Notes: generated by a model not told the origin, from the sequence alone. Shown: positions 45,774-55,798, numbered from the stretch's first letter. The stretch is 64,000 nt of DNA from Arcobacter sp. (GCA_002869565.1 PKUJ01000027.1:192788-256787), one strand, 5' to 3'. Numbers and translations: made by a program.

Positions 45774-46718
45774 ATGGCACATAAAGAACACAAAAAAGGT
45801 TTACATCCCAGAAATCCTCACAACAAAAGATATAATTTCCCTAAACTTATAAAAAGTTTACCAAAACTTGGGGATTATGTATTTGAGAATAAATATAATG
45901 AACTTTCAATTGATTTTGCAAATGCAGATGCAGTACTACTCTTAAATAAAGCACTTCTTGCTCATTTTTATAATATAAAGAAATGGTCTATCCCTGATGG
46001 ATACTTATGTCCACCTATTCCTGGAAGAGCTGATTATCTTCATTATATTGCTGACTTATTAGCTGAGTTTCATGATAAAAAAATTCCAATGGGAAAAAAT
46101 ATAAAAGGTTTGGATATTGGTATTGGTTCAAACTGTATTTATCCTATAGTTGGAAATAGTGTTTATGGTTGGTCTTTTGTTGGTAGTGATATTGAAAAAG
46201 AGTCTATTGAATCATCGGAAAATATTATAAATTCAAATGAATCTTTAAAAGGAAATGTTGAGTGTAGATTACAATTAAATCATGACAGTATTTTTACAGG
46301 TATTATTAAAGAAGATGATAGGTTTGATTTTACTTTATGTAATCCTCCTTTTCATAAGTCTCAAAAAGATGCAGAAGCTGGAAGTAAAAGAAAAGTTGAA
46401 AACCTTACAAAACAGGTTGTTGAAAAAGCTTCTTTAAACTTTGGTGGGAAAAAGAATGAATTATGGTGTAAAGGTGGAGAGGTAGCTTTTGTAAAAGCTA
46501 TGATAAGACAAAGTAAGCGATACGCTAAAAACTGTTTTTGGTTTAGTACCATAGTCTCAAAAAAGGATAATCTTCCTTTTATCTATGATGAAATAGAAAA
46601 AATTAAGCCTTTAGAATATGACACTATAGAGATGCAACACGGACAAAAAATTAGCCGCATTGTTATCTGGACATTTCTTACAAAAGATGAACAAAAACAA
46701 TGGGCTTCTAACTGGTAA
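45774..46718 (+). CDS. rlmF: 23S rRNA (adenine-1618-N6)-methyltransferase RlmF
   Basis: A 314-residue S-adenosylmethionine methyltransferase of the YbiN/RlmF family: KGLHPRNPHNKRY at the N-terminus, IPGRADYLHYIADLL, LDIGIGSNCIYP (motif I) and the catalytic NPPFH. It is a housekeeping gene placed between a catabolic operon and a two-component pair. A fragment of its promoter and first codons persists at 23880. It ends 1 bp from the end of the convergent regulator gene. Confidence 0.93.
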   Translation: MAHKEHKKGLHPRNPHNKRYNFPKLIKSLPKLGDYVFENKYNELSIDFANADAVLLLNKALLAHFYNIKKWSIPDGYLCPPIPGRADYLHYIADLLAEFHDKKIPMGKNIKGLDIGIGSNCIYPIVGNSVYGWSFVGSDIEKESIESSENIINSNESLKGNVECRLQLNHDSIFTGIIKEDDRFDFTLCNPPFHKSQKDAEAGSKRKVENLTKQVVEKASLNFGGKKNELWCKGGEVAFVKAMIRQSKRYAKNCFWFSTIVSKKDNLPFIYDEIEKIKPLEYDTIEMQHGQKISRIVIWTFLTKDEQKQWASNW

Positions 46719-46719
46719 A

Positions 46720-47481
46720 TTATAGAAGTTCTATTTTATATCCGGTGTTGTTTTGATTTGAAATTAAATCTTTATGGATTTTATTTCTAAGTCTAAATAA
46801 CAAGGATCTAAATGCTGCATATCCTGCGGGTTCATCTTTCCAGATTGCATATTCTAATTGTTCTTGTGATACATTTTGTCCTGGAGTTTGACATAAAACT
46901 TTTATAATTTCAATCTCTTTAGATGTAAGTTTTACTGGTTCATTTCCAAAATAAAGTATCTCTTTTTCTTTATCAAATAGATATCCATATTTTAGTTTTA
47001 TTGTTCTTGATTTTGTTTCTAAATCAAGCGATAGCTTGTGTTCTAGGGTTTTATTAATATTTTTTATTGCATCTAAATCAAAATTGTTTTTATTGTCTTC
47101 CTGAGATTTTTTAAGAGCTATTTCAATAGCTGCTTGTAAATGACTTTTTTTGTATGGTTTGATTAAATAACCATATGCAAAAGTTTCAGAGGCTTCTTTT
47201 ATTGTGGCAAGTTCTGAGTTTGCTGTTAGAAATATTACAGGAACATTTGGCAAGATACCTTTTAATTCTTTTGCTAAAACAATACCTGTAGTTGGCCCTT
47301 GAAGATAAATGTCCATTAAAATTAAATCTGGGTTAACTTTTTCTTCATTTAATAGTTTCATTGTATTACAACGATTATTTGATATTCCACAAGGTTCGTA
47401 TCCTAATGTAGTCAATACTTGTTTTAAATTCAAGGCAATGATTGGTTCATCTTCAACTATTAAAATCTTTACTTTACTCAT
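46720..47481 (-). CDS. response regulator with winged-helix output domain (paralogue 2)
   Basis: A 253-residue paralogue of the regulator at 38913, alike along its whole length (MSKVKILIVEDE, GYEPCGI, LMDIYLQGPTTGI with D57, EPAGYAAFRSLLFRLRNK, NNTGYKI). The winged-helix domains are especially similar, so both may bind the same DNA motif. Its start overlaps the kinase stop by 4 bp. Confidence 0.88.
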   Translation of the reverse strand: MSKVKILIVEDEPIIALNLKQVLTTLGYEPCGISNNRCNTMKLLNEEKVNPDLILMDIYLQGPTTGIVLAKELKGILPNVPVIFLTANSELATIKEASETFAYGYLIKPYKKSHLQAAIEIALKKSQEDNKNNFDLDAIKNINKTLEHKLSLDLETKSRTIKLKYGYLFDKEKEILYFGNEPVKLTSKEIEIIKVLCQTPGQNVSQEQLEYAIWKDEPAGYAAFRSLLFRLRNKIHKDLISNQNNTGYKIELL

Positions 47482-48770
47482 TTAATCTCCTTTTCTGGAA
47501 ATATAATATTACATTCCAAGCCATCATTATTTTTAAAATCAATAGTACCATGTAATTGGAAATCAACTATTGAGTGAATTAATTGCATTCCTATTGAATC
47601 TGATTTTTCAAGCTCATCCAAATTGCTTAATCCTTCTCCATTATCTCTAATTTTTACAACTATATTTTCACCTATTAAGTTCATATGAATACATAATAGA
47701 TTTGTTCTATCTTCTTTAAATGCATACTTTAATGCATTTACACATAACTCATGTAATACCATCCCCACCTGAATACATCTATTAATAGAAAATTCTAATT
47801 TATCAATATTTAAATCCACATCAATACGAGTATTATTTGAGATATATAGCTCTTTTATATCTTCGATTAGTTTTTCTATATATTCATTGACATTTATAAA
47901 AGCAAGATTTTCTCCAAGATATAAAAATTCGTGAACTAAAGCCATTGCATGGATCTTACTTCTACTCTCTATCATTGCTTCTTTAAACTTGATATCATTA
48001 GATTTATGTGCTTGCATATTAAGTAGTGATGATATGATTTCCATATTATTTTTAACTCTATGATGAATCTCTTTTAACAAAATCTCTTTTTCTTTAACAG
48101 ATTTTTGTAATTCTTCATTCATATTAGTTATTTCATTTCTATAAGCAATTCTTTGGGTCATATCTCTAGCAAATGCACAAATATACTCTTTCCCATTATA
48201 GATAATTCCATGTCCAGAAACTTCAACTGGATAAATAGTACCATCTTTTTTTCTATGTGTAGTTTCAATTCTCCAGTTAGGAGTATCTCTGATCTCTTGC
48301 ATACATAAAGGAGCAGTTTCTCTTGTAAAATTTGGGTCAATATCTTCTAAATATAAATCTTCAAACTCTTCTTTCGTATATCCATCAAGTTTACAAGTAG
48401 CATTGTTTACATAAATAAATTTTCCATCAAGTGTAAACCAATGAATAGCATCTACCGAATTATCTAAGGCAAATTCATAAGGAGCAAGTCTATCTTTTTC
48501 TTTTTGTTTTAAATCATTATATGCTTTATCAATATTTTTAATAACTTTTTGCATATGGTTGATTATAAAATATAATATTATTCCTGTTGAGATAATAAAT
48601 AAAATACCAAATGTTAATGGTCCTTGTTTAGTTATATCATTGTGTTGAAAAAAAATAGTAATTAGTTTATCCAAAAATATTAAACCACCAATTCCTACTA
48701 AAATAAATGTGATAGAAAAATGTTTTGCTATTTTATTATTATTGAAAAAAGTTCTTGTTAAATTATACAT
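47478..48770 (-). CDS. membrane PAS histidine kinase (paralogue 2)
   Basis: A 430-residue paralogue of the kinase at 39671 with the same layout: two helices with a short loop (FSITFILVGIGGLIFLDKL, PLTFGILFIISTGIILYF), PAS domain (VDAIHWFTLDGKFIYVNNAT), KEIHHRVKNNMEIISSLL and ATPase domain. It is transcribed away from the meta-cleavage operon, a mirror of how paralogue 1 lies beside the phenol hydroxylase operon. Differences in the PAS core may reflect different ligands. Confidence 0.88.
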   Translation of the reverse strand: MYNLTRTFFNNNKIAKHFSITFILVGIGGLIFLDKLITIFFQHNDITKQGPLTFGILFIISTGIILYFIINHMQKVIKNIDKAYNDLKQKEKDRLAPYEFALDNSVDAIHWFTLDGKFIYVNNATCKLDGYTKEEFEDLYLEDIDPNFTRETAPLCMQEIRDTPNWRIETTHRKKDGTIYPVEVSGHGIIYNGKEYICAFARDMTQRIAYRNEITNMNEELQKSVKEKEILLKEIHHRVKNNMEIISSLLNMQAHKSNDIKFKEAMIESRSKIHAMALVHEFLYLGENLAFINVNEYIEKLIEDIKELYISNNTRIDVDLNIDKLEFSINRCIQVGMVLHELCVNALKYAFKEDRTNLLCIHMNLIGENIVVKIRDNGEGLSNLDELEKSDSIGMQLIHSIVDFQLHGTIDFKNNDGLECNIIFPEKEIK

Positions 48771-48821
48771 TTTTGTAACCTCTAAAAAATTATATCATAT
48801 TCTTATTTTTATGTTAATTCG

Positions 48822-48854
48822 CGCGATTAATTCGCGATTAATTTTTACTAAAAT
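48822..48854 (+). promoter_or_regulatory. direct-repeat promoter, distal site of the meta-cleavage operon
   Basis: An 11-bp unit CGCGATTAATT is repeated perfectly in tandem (48822-48832, 48833-48843). TAAAAT (48849-48854) begins exactly 16 bp after the start of the second unit. It has the same geometry as the other four sites and points to dmpQ, about 200 bp downstream. Confidence 0.65.
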
Positions 48855-48951
48855 CATTTTAGATTATAGGTATTAGTACTCTTAAGTCCATAAAATAGGG
48901 AGTTTTTTATAATTTTTAAAATAATCTCAATATAAACAAAAAATCTAAATT

Positions 48952-48984
48952 TGCGATTAAAATGCGAATCTTTTAAATTACAAT
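48952..48984 (+). promoter_or_regulatory. direct-repeat promoter, proximal site of the meta-cleavage operon
   Basis: TGCGAT (48952) and TGCGAA (48963) are 11 bp apart, and TACAAT (48979-48984) is 16 bp from the second. The leader to the dmpQ TTG would be about 62 nt. With the distal site it gives tandem promoters. Confidence 0.72.
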
Positions 48985-49052
48985 AACTCTATTAAAAAGT
49001 TGCCACACTTTTTAAATACCATTAGGCATTGAGCTTAAATATAAGGATAGTT

Positions 49053-49361
49053 TTGAAACATAGTATCTTGATAAGAAACAAGGGTATTAAGCAGGATTGC
49101 TTTTCAAATAAGAATTTAATGGATTCTTTATATGTACACGAATGTTTGGTTCCAAATGGATGTCATAATGGGGGCTGTGGGGTATGTAAGATAAAAGTTC
49201 ATAGTGGTAAATATACTACTTTGAAAATGAGTCGAAAACATATTAGTGAAGAAGAAGAGAGAAATGGTGTTGTTTTAGCTTGTAGGATTTTGCCACAAAG
49301 CGAAATGGAAATAGAGCTAATAGCAGAAATTAAACCAATGAATTATAGATTTGGTAGCTAA
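49053..49361 (+). CDS. dmpQ: [2Fe-2S] ferredoxin, DmpQ/XylT type
   Basis: A 102-residue plant-type ferredoxin with CHNGGCGVC plus an upstream-spaced cysteine (HECLVPNGC) and a downstream LAC, giving the cluster ligands. DmpQ/XylT reactivates catechol 2,3-dioxygenase by reducing oxidised iron. Its place directly before the dioxygenase gene supports this. The start is TTG 49053 with AAGGAT 6 bp upstream; the frame from 49029 lacks a binding site. Confidence 0.85.
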   Translation: MKHSILIRNKGIKQDCFSNKNLMDSLYVHECLVPNGCHNGGCGVCKIKVHSGKYTTLKMSRKHISEEEERNGVVLACRILPQSEMEIELIAEIKPMNYRFGS

Positions 49362-49381
49362 CTTAAATAAAAGGGGAAAAG

Positions 49382-50326
49382 ATGGGGATTACTAGAATAG
49401 GACACTTGGATATTAATGTATTGGATATTAATGAATCAAGAGATTACTATGAAAATATCATGGGAATGAAAGTTACACGTGAAGATAAAGATGGCACTTT
49501 ATACCTTAAATGTTGGGATGAGTGGGATAAATACAGCATGATTTTACGACCTTCTGAGGAAGCTACTTTTAATAGAATAGCATTTAAAGTTAGAAATGAC
49601 TCAGATTTAGATGATTTAAAAAAGAAAATTGAAGATTATGGAACACCAACTACTATGTTACCCGCTGGTGAGATAGCTGATTGTGGAAGAGTATTAACTA
49701 TGAAACTTCCTAGTGGACATACTTTTGATTTATATGCAGAAAAAGCATTTATTGGTAAAGATGTTGGTGATTTAAATCCTGCGCCATGGCCGATTAATGG
49801 AAAAGGTATTAAAGCACACTGGTTAGATCACTCTTTATTAATGTGTCAAGGTCCTGAAGCAGTAATGGCAACTACTAAATTTTTTGAAGAAGTGTTTGAT
49901 TTTAAATTAACAGAGCAAGTTACAGCAGGGCCAGATGGTTCTTTACAAGCGGCAACTTGGTTAAGCTGTTCTAGTACTCCTCATGATATTGCATTTGTTG
50001 CTGGTCCAGAAATTGGATTACATCATATTGCATTCTTCTTAGATGGATGGAATGATATTTTACGAGCAGCTGATGTAATGGCAATGAATGAAGTTAAGAT
50101 GGATTTAACTCCTCAAAGACATGGTATTACAAGAGGTGAGACTATCTATTTCTTTGACCCATCTGGACATAGATTAGAAACATTTGCAGGGCTAGGGTAT
50201 TTTGTGCAACCAGATATGCCTGTGGTAACTTGGGATGAAGACCATTTATGGAGAGGAATATTCTATCATACAGGTCAAGAAGTTGGTGCATTTACTACAG
50301 CATATACACTTGCAGCATATAAATAA
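49382..50326 (+). CDS. dmpB: catechol 2,3-dioxygenase
   Basis: The extradiol ring-cleavage enzyme that turns catechol into 2-hydroxymuconic semialdehyde. In this 314-residue protein the iron ligands are H150 (WLDHSLL), H214/H215 (GLHHIAFFLDG) and E266 (HRLETFAG), with the active-site tyrosine in ETIYFFDP, matching the spacing in XylE. It is preceded by AAAGGGG. Confidence 0.95.
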   Translation: MGITRIGHLDINVLDINESRDYYENIMGMKVTREDKDGTLYLKCWDEWDKYSMILRPSEEATFNRIAFKVRNDSDLDDLKKKIEDYGTPTTMLPAGEIADCGRVLTMKLPSGHTFDLYAEKAFIGKDVGDLNPAPWPINGKGIKAHWLDHSLLMCQGPEAVMATTKFFEEVFDFKLTEQVTAGPDGSLQAATWLSCSSTPHDIAFVAGPEIGLHHIAFFLDGWNDILRAADVMAMNEVKMDLTPQRHGITRGETIYFFDPSGHRLETFAGLGYFVQPDMPVVTWDEDHLWRGIFYHTGQEVGAFTTAYTLAAYK

Positions 50327-50338
50327 TAAGATTTTAAG

Positions 50339-50764
50339 ATGAATAAAAATAGTTATATTCAAAATAACTTGACTTACAAAGCAGCGATAGCTGCTTGTGA
50401 GGAAGCAGTTAATAAAGCAGAAGAATTAAATATAAAAATAAATGTAAGTGTTTGCGATAGTGCAGGATTAGAACTTGCTTTTTTAAGAATGAATGAATCA
50501 TATATCCACTCAATTGATATTTCAAAAGATAAAGCCTATACAAGTGCTAGTTTTGGCTTCCCTTCAGGACAATGGACAGATATTTTTAAGGAAGCACCAC
50601 ATTTGGAACATGGATTTTCAAATAGAAATAGACTAGTACCTTTTGGTGGAGGACTACCAATATTTGAAAATGGTGTGAAGATTGGGGCAATTGGCGTTTC
50701 TGGAGGGACAGAGGAAGAGGACATAATTTGTGCTCAAGTAGGTATTAAAGCTATAGGACTATAG
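50339..50764 (+). CDS. GlcG/HbpS family protein (DUF336)
   Basis: A 141-residue GlcG-like protein (AACEEAVNKAEELNIKINVS, DISKDKAYTSASFGFPSGQW, GGGLPIFENGVKIGAIGVSG). Proteins of this family are often encoded inside aromatic-degradation operons. Heme binding or a chaperone-like role has been described for some members, but the function here is unknown. It lies between dmpB and dmpC with 12-bp gaps, so it is co-transcribed. Confidence 0.85.
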   Translation: MNKNSYIQNNLTYKAAIAACEEAVNKAEELNIKINVSVCDSAGLELAFLRMNESYIHSIDISKDKAYTSASFGFPSGQWTDIFKEAPHLEHGFSNRNRLVPFGGGLPIFENGVKIGAIGVSGGTEEEDIICAQVGIKAIGL

Positions 50765-50776
50765 GAGGAAAATTTA

Positions 50777-52234
50777 ATGAATAAAGTACAACATTTTATA
50801 AATGGACAATTTTTGGATTCTCAATGTGGAGAATTTTTTGATAATTATAACCCATCAACAAATGAGTTGATTTCGAAAGTTGCATTAGGTAGAGAAGCAG
50901 AAGTAAATGCTGCAGTTTCTGCTGCAAAAAATGCCCTTACTGGAGAGTGGGGACAAATGAAGCTAAATGATAGAATAGCTTTAATGTATGAAATTGCAAA
51001 TGAAATAGATAGAAGATTTGATGATTTTTTAGAAGCTGAAACACTAGATACAGGTAAACCTTATTCAATTGCAAGACATATCGATATTCCAAGAGGAGCT
51101 GCAAACTTCAAAGTTTTTGCAGATACGATGAAAGCTGTTGCAGATGAAGCTTATCAATCTGATACTCCTGATGGTAAAAAAATGTTTAATTATAGTATTA
51201 GAAAGCCTAAAGGTGTTATTGGTGTAATTTCTCCATGGAATTTACCACTTTTATTAATGACTTGGAAAGTTGGTCCTGCCATGGCTTGTGGTAATACAGT
51301 TGTTGTAAAACCTTCTCAAGTTACACCAACTACAACTTCTCTTTTAGGTGAAGTTATGAATAAAGTTGGAGTACCAGCAGGGGCATATAATGTTGTACAA
51401 GGGAAAGGTTCTATTACAGGTAATTTACTTACTGCTCATAAAGATATTGATGCAATTACATTTACAGGTGAAACTGTTACAGGTGAGATGATTATGAAAG
51501 CATGTTCAGTTGGTGTTAGAGATGTATCCTTAGAACTTGGTGGAAAAAATCCTGCTGTAGTATTTGCTGATTGTGATATGAATAAGGCAATTGCTGAAAC
51601 TACAAGATCATGTTTTGCTAACTCAGGTCAAGTATGTTTAGGGACTGAAAGAGTTTATGTACAAAGACCAATTTTTGATGAGTTTGTATCTAAATTAAAA
51701 GAATCAGCTTTAAAACTAAAACTTGGAATTCAACATGAAGAATCATCTGATATGGGACCATTAGTTAGTTCATCACATAGAGATAAAGTACTTGCATACT
51801 ATGAAAAAGCAGTTGCTGAAGGTGCAAATGTTGTACTTGGTGGTGGAGCTCCTACTATGCCTGGAAATATGAGAGACGGTTATTGGGTTGAACCTACTAT
51901 TTGGACAGGACTTCCAGAAACTGCAACTGTTGTTCAAGAAGAGGTTTTTGGACCTTGTTGTCATATTCAACCTTTTGATACAGAAGAAGAAGCTATTAAA
52001 ATGGCAAATAATTCTCCTTATGGATTAGCTTCTACTGTATTTACTGAAAATCTTGATAAAGCTCATCGTGTAGCTTCTCAATTGGATACGGGAATTGTTT
52101 GGATTAACTCTTGGTTCTTAAGAGATTTAAGAACACCATTTGGTGGAATGAAAGGTTCGGGTATTGGAAGAGAGGGTGGTCATCACTCTTTAGAATTCTA
52201 TACAGAACTTAAAAACGTATGTATAAAAATGTAA
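50777..52234 (+). CDS. dmpC: 2-hydroxymuconic semialdehyde dehydrogenase
   Basis: A 485-residue NAD-dependent aldehyde dehydrogenase with SPWNLPLLLMTWKVGPAMAC, the catalytic glutamate in SLELGGKNPA, the catalytic cysteine in NSGQVCLGTERV, and the C-terminal PFGGMKGSGIGREGG. It oxidises the ring-cleavage product to 4-oxalocrotonate, the first step of the oxidative branch. AGGAGG precedes the start. Confidence 0.93.
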   Translation: MNKVQHFINGQFLDSQCGEFFDNYNPSTNELISKVALGREAEVNAAVSAAKNALTGEWGQMKLNDRIALMYEIANEIDRRFDDFLEAETLDTGKPYSIARHIDIPRGAANFKVFADTMKAVADEAYQSDTPDGKKMFNYSIRKPKGVIGVISPWNLPLLLMTWKVGPAMACGNTVVVKPSQVTPTTTSLLGEVMNKVGVPAGAYNVVQGKGSITGNLLTAHKDIDAITFTGETVTGEMIMKACSVGVRDVSLELGGKNPAVVFADCDMNKAIAETTRSCFANSGQVCLGTERVYVQRPIFDEFVSKLKESALKLKLGIQHEESSDMGPLVSSSHRDKVLAYYEKAVAEGANVVLGGGAPTMPGNMRDGYWVEPTIWTGLPETATVVQEEVFGPCCHIQPFDTEEEAIKMANNSPYGLASTVFTENLDKAHRVASQLDTGIVWINSWFLRDLRTPFGGMKGSGIGREGGHHSLEFYTELKNVCIKM

Positions 52235-52249
52235 TTGATGGGTAATAAA

Positions 52250-53038
52250 ATGACAAAAGAAAAAATTGAACAATATGGAAATGAATTATTTGACTCTTTA
52301 AAGTCAACTAATTCAATCGCTCCATTAACAAGCAGAGAACCAGATATGACAATTGAAGATGCATACGCTATTCAAGATGTACTGATAAAAAAAAGAATGA
52401 GTGATGATGGCTCAAAAATTATTGGTAAAAAGATTGGTGTAACTTCGAAAGTTGTTATGGATATGTTAGGTGTAGACCAACCTGATTTTGGCTACTTATT
52501 ATCAGATATGATTTACTCTGATGGTGATGAGATTGATGTATCAACTAAGATGATTCAACCAAAAGCAGAGGGTGAAATAGCCTTTGTTTTAAAAGAAGAC
52601 TTAATGGGACCAGGTGTTACAAATGCTGATGTATTAAGAGCAACAAAATTTGTTATGCCTTGCTTTGAAATAGTTGATTCAAGAATTACTGATTGGAAGA
52701 TAAAAATTCAAGATACAGTTGCTGATAACGCTTCTTGTGGATATATAGTATTTGGTGGGCAAAGTGCAGATCCTAGAGATTTGGATTTAACAACTTGTGG
52801 TATTACACTTGAAAGAAATGGTGAGTTATTACATACAGGTGCAGGTGCAGCAGCACTTGGTAGTCCTGTAAATGCTGTAGTTTGGTTAGCTAATAAGCTA
52901 GGTGAATTTGGTGTTGGTTTAAAAGCTGGAGAAGTTATTTTATCTGGAGCATTATGTGCTATGGTTCCTATTGAATCAGGTGATAATATGACAATTAACA
53001 TTGGTGGAATTGGTTCTGCCTCTTGTAGATTTGTATAG
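52250..53038 (+). CDS. dmpE: 2-oxopent-4-enoate hydratase
   Basis: A 262-residue hydratase of the DmpE/XylJ/MhpD family, identified by IGKKIGVTSKVVMDMLGVDQ, AEGEIAFVLKEDLMGPGVTN and FEIVDSRITDWKIKIQDTVA. It adds water to 2-oxopent-4-enoate, where the two branches meet. I start at ATG 52250, which aligns with DmpE from its first residue; in-frame TTG/ATG codons at 52235 and 52238 lie directly after dmpC. It is a paralogue of dmpH at 55010. Confidence 0.92.
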   Translation: MTKEKIEQYGNELFDSLKSTNSIAPLTSREPDMTIEDAYAIQDVLIKKRMSDDGSKIIGKKIGVTSKVVMDMLGVDQPDFGYLLSDMIYSDGDEIDVSTKMIQPKAEGEIAFVLKEDLMGPGVTNADVLRATKFVMPCFEIVDSRITDWKIKIQDTVADNASCGYIVFGGQSADPRDLDLTTCGITLERNGELLHTGAGAAALGSPVNAVVWLANKLGEFGVGLKAGEVILSGALCAMVPIESGDNMTINIGGIGSASCRFV

Positions 53039-53053
53039 AATAATATAGATAAT

Positions 53054-53084
53054 AAAAAGTCCCTAAAAAATAGGGATAATTTTT
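53054..53084 (+). other. intra-operon hairpin
   Basis: TCCCTA (53060-53065) and TAGGGA (53071-53076) form a short stem with A-run and T-run outside, between dmpE and dmpF. It could slow transcription, cause partial termination or mark an RNA processing site. Confidence 0.5.
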
Positions 53085-53095
53085 AAGGAAATAGA

Positions 53096-53980
53096 ATGAA
53101 AATTAATTGTGCATTAATAGGTCCAGGAAATATTGGTTTAGACCTAATGTATAAACTTCAAAGAAGTGAAATACTTAATCCATTATGGATGGTGGGGATT
53201 AACGAAGGATCAAAAGGTTTAGCAAAAGCTAGAGATAATGGTCTTAAAACTACACATAATGGTGTAGATGGATTATTAGAACATATTGAAAAAGATGAAA
53301 TAAAAATTGCATTTGATGCAACATCAGCATATGTACATGGTGAAAATAATAGAAAACTAAAAGAGAAAGGTGTAATGGTTATTGATTTAACACCAGCAGC
53401 AATTGGACCATTTTGTGTTCCAACAGTGAACACAGCTGAACTATTAGCGCAAGATGCACAAAATGTAAATATGGTAACTTGTGGTGGACAAGCAACTATT
53501 CCTATGGTTGCAGCTGTTTCACAAGTACAAGCAGTTGAATATGGTGAAATTGTAGCAACAATTGCATCAAAATCCGCAGGTCCAGGAACTAGAGCAAATA
53601 TTGATGAGTTTACTGAAACTACAGCTTTAGGGATTGAAAAAGTTGGTGGGGCTACAAAAGGAAAAGCAATTATTATTCTTAATCCTGCTGAGCCACCATT
53701 GATGATGAGAGATACAGTTCATTGTTTAACTGTTGATGAGCCAGATCAAGAGGCAATTACAAAATCAGTACATGATATGATTGCAGATGTTCAAAAATTT
53801 GTACCTGGATATAAACTAAAAAATGGACCAGTTTTTGATGGGAAGAGGGTATCTATATTCTTAGAAGTTGAAGGTTTAGGTGATTATTTACCAAAATATG
53901 CAGGTAATCTAGACATTATTACAGCTGCTGCTACAAAAATTGCAGAACAGATGGCTGAAAAAATTAAAGCAGGAGCATAA
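53096..53980 (+). CDS. dmpF: acetaldehyde dehydrogenase (acylating)
   Basis: A 294-residue enzyme that converts acetaldehyde, NAD and CoA to acetyl-CoA. It has the N-terminal Rossmann motif [13 protein letters not shown], the catalytic cysteine in [10 protein letters not shown] and [16 protein letters not shown]. It channels acetaldehyde from its partner DmpG, encoded 1 bp downstream. Confidence 0.94.
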   Translation: MKINCALIGPGNIGLDLMYKLQRSEILNPLWMVGINEGSKGLAKARDNGLKTTHNGVDGLLEHIEKDEIKIAFDATSAYVHGENNRKLKEKGVMVIDLTPAAIGPFCVPTVNTAELLAQDAQNVNMVTCGGQATIPMVAAVSQVQAVEYGEIVATIASKSAGPGTRANIDEFTETTALGIEKVGGATKGKAIIILNPAEPPLMMRDTVHCLTVDEPDQEAITKSVHDMIADVQKFVPGYKLKNGPVFDGKRVSIFLEVEGLGDYLPKYAGNLDIITAAATKIAEQMAEKIKAGA

Positions 53981-53981
53981 A

Positions 53982-55010
53982 ATGGATTTAACAGGAAGAA
54001 AAGTAAAAATACATGACATGTCATTAAGAGATGGTATGCACTCTGTTAGACATCAATTTACTCTTGAACAAATGAAAAATATGTCTGTTGCTATGGATGA
54101 AGCTGGTGTTCCTTTACTAGAAGTTACTCATGGTGATGGTTTAGGTGGAAGTTCAGTAAATTATGGTTTTGGTTTACATTCAGATGAAGAGTGGTTAGAT
54201 GCTGTTGTTCCAAATTTGAAAAATGAAAAAGTTTCTGCATTATTACTTCCAGGAATTGGGACTGTAAATAATTTGAAAAGTGCTGTTGAACATGGTATTT
54301 CTATGGTAAGAGTTGCAACCCACTGTACAGAAGCTGATGTGTCAGCACAACATATAAAAGCTGCACGTGAGATGGGAATTGATACTGTTGGTTTTTTGAT
54401 GATGTCACATATGATTGATGAGAAAAAACTTTTAGAACAAGCAAAATTGATGGTTTCTTATGGAGCAACAGCAGTTTATGCAACAGATTCAGCAGGTTAT
54501 TTACTTCCAGAGGGTGTATATAAAAGAATAGATGCAATAAAACAACACTTTGGTGATGATATTGAAGTTGGTTTTCATGGACATAATAATATGTCTATGG
54601 GTGTTGCTAACTCAATTGCAGCTATTGAAGGTGGAGCAAATAGAATTGATGCTTCATTAGCAGGTTTTGGAGCAGGTTCAGGAAATACTGCAACTGAAGT
54701 ATTAGTTGCAGTTTTAAGTAGAATGGGTGTTGAAACAGGAATTAATTTAAATAAAATTGAAGATGCAGCTGAAGATATTGCACTTCCAATTATGGGAAAA
54801 CCTACAAGAATTTCAAGAGACTCTTTAACGTTAGGATATGCAGGTGTTTATTCATCATTTTTACTTTTTGCAAGACGGGCAGAAGAAAAATATGGTATTG
54901 ATGCAAGAGCTATTCTTATAGAGTTAGGAAAAAGAGGAACTATTGGTGGTCAAGAGGATATGATTGAAGATTTAGCCTTAGATATGGCAAAAGAAAAAGG
55001 ACTTATATAA
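53982..55010 (+). CDS. dmpG: 4-hydroxy-2-oxovalerate aldolase
   Basis: A 342-residue HMGL-type TIM-barrel aldolase that splits 4-hydroxy-2-oxovalerate to pyruvate and acetaldehyde. [12 protein letters not shown] carries the metal/substrate residues, GFHGHNNM the metal histidines, and [13 protein letters not shown] is typical. ATG 53982 is the family start. It forms a channelling complex with DmpF. Its stop overlaps the dmpH start (TAATG). Confidence 0.94.
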   Translation: MDLTGRKVKIHDMSLRDGMHSVRHQFTLEQMKNMSVAMDEAGVPLLEVTHGDGLGGSSVNYGFGLHSDEEWLDAVVPNLKNEKVSALLLPGIGTVNNLKSAVEHGISMVRVATHCTEADVSAQHIKAAREMGIDTVGFLMMSHMIDEKKLLEQAKLMVSYGATAVYATDSAGYLLPEGVYKRIDAIKQHFGDDIEVGFHGHNNMSMGVANSIAAIEGGANRIDASLAGFGAGSGNTATEVLVAVLSRMGVETGINLNKIEDAAEDIALPIMGKPTRISRDSLTLGYAGVYSSFLLFARRAEEKYGIDARAILIELGKRGTIGGQEDMIEDLALDMAKEKGLI

Positions 55011-55798
55011 TGGCACTAGATAAAGCAACAATAGAAAAACTTGCAAAGCATTGTGAAGATGCAGAAATAAATGCTTATGAGATTACAAAAATAACAGATG
55101 ATTATCCTGAAATGACTTATGAGGATGCCTTTGATATCCAATGGACAGCAAGAAGGAATAAAGAGGCTCGTGGTACTAAAATTATTGGTATGAAGATGGG
55201 TCTTACTTCCCAAGCTAAAATGAAACAAATGGGTGTTGAAAATCCTTGTTATGGTTATTTGGCTGATTATTTTGCATATGGTGATGGAGCTGAGATTGAA
55301 ATTGATAAACTAATTCATCCAAAAGTTGAAGCTGAGATTGCTTTTGTTTTAAAAGAAGATTTAGCAGGACCTGGCTGTCATATTGGTGATGTAATTGCTG
55401 CAACTGATTTTGTAATGCCTGCTGTTGAAGTTATTGATTCAAGATATAAAGATTTTAAATTTGATTTAAAATCAGTTATTGCAGATAATTCTTCATCTTC
55501 TAGATATGTAACAGGTGGACAAGCAAGGGATATTAAAGATTTAGATCTTAAAACTCTTGGGGTGGTTATGGAAATAAATGGTGAAATAGTTCAACTTGGA
55601 GCTGGAGCTGCTGTTCTTGGACATCCTGCAACTTCTATTGCAATGCTTGCAAATATGATGGCAGAGCGTGGTGAAACACTTAAAAAAGGTGAATATATCT
55701 TATCTGGTGCAATCACAGCTGCAATTGCTGTTAAAAAAGGCGATAATGTTAATGTTAAATTTCAAGATTTAGGTTCTGTTTCATTTAAGTTTGTATAG
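55010..55798 (+). CDS. dmpH: 4-oxalocrotonate decarboxylase
   Basis: A 262-residue enzyme of the same fold as DmpE, distinguished by IGMKMGLTSQAKMKQMGVE, YGYLADYF and EVIDSRYKDFKFDLKSVIAD, which match DmpH/XylI. It removes CO2 from the keto form of 4-oxalocrotonate to give 2-oxopent-4-enoate, normally in complex with DmpE. Confidence 0.92.
   Translation: MALDKATIEKLAKHCEDAEINAYEITKITDDYPEMTYEDAFDIQWTARRNKEARGTKIIGMKMGLTSQAKMKQMGVENPCYGYLADYFAYGDGAEIEIDKLIHPKVEAEIAFVLKEDLAGPGCHIGDVIAATDFVMPAVEVIDSRYKDFKFDLKSVIADNSSSSRYVTGGQARDIKDLDLKTLGVVMEINGEIVQLGAGAAVLGHPATSIAMLANMMAERGETLKKGEYILSGAITAAIAVKKGDNVNVKFQDLGSVSFKFV

Noticed and set aside
48961..49052. Possible sigma-54 promoter before dmpQ, by analogy with Pseudomonas dmp
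   Set aside because: No GG-N10-GC core; TTGCCACAC does not fit TGGCAC-N5-TTGCA. The direct-repeat promoter explains the region better.
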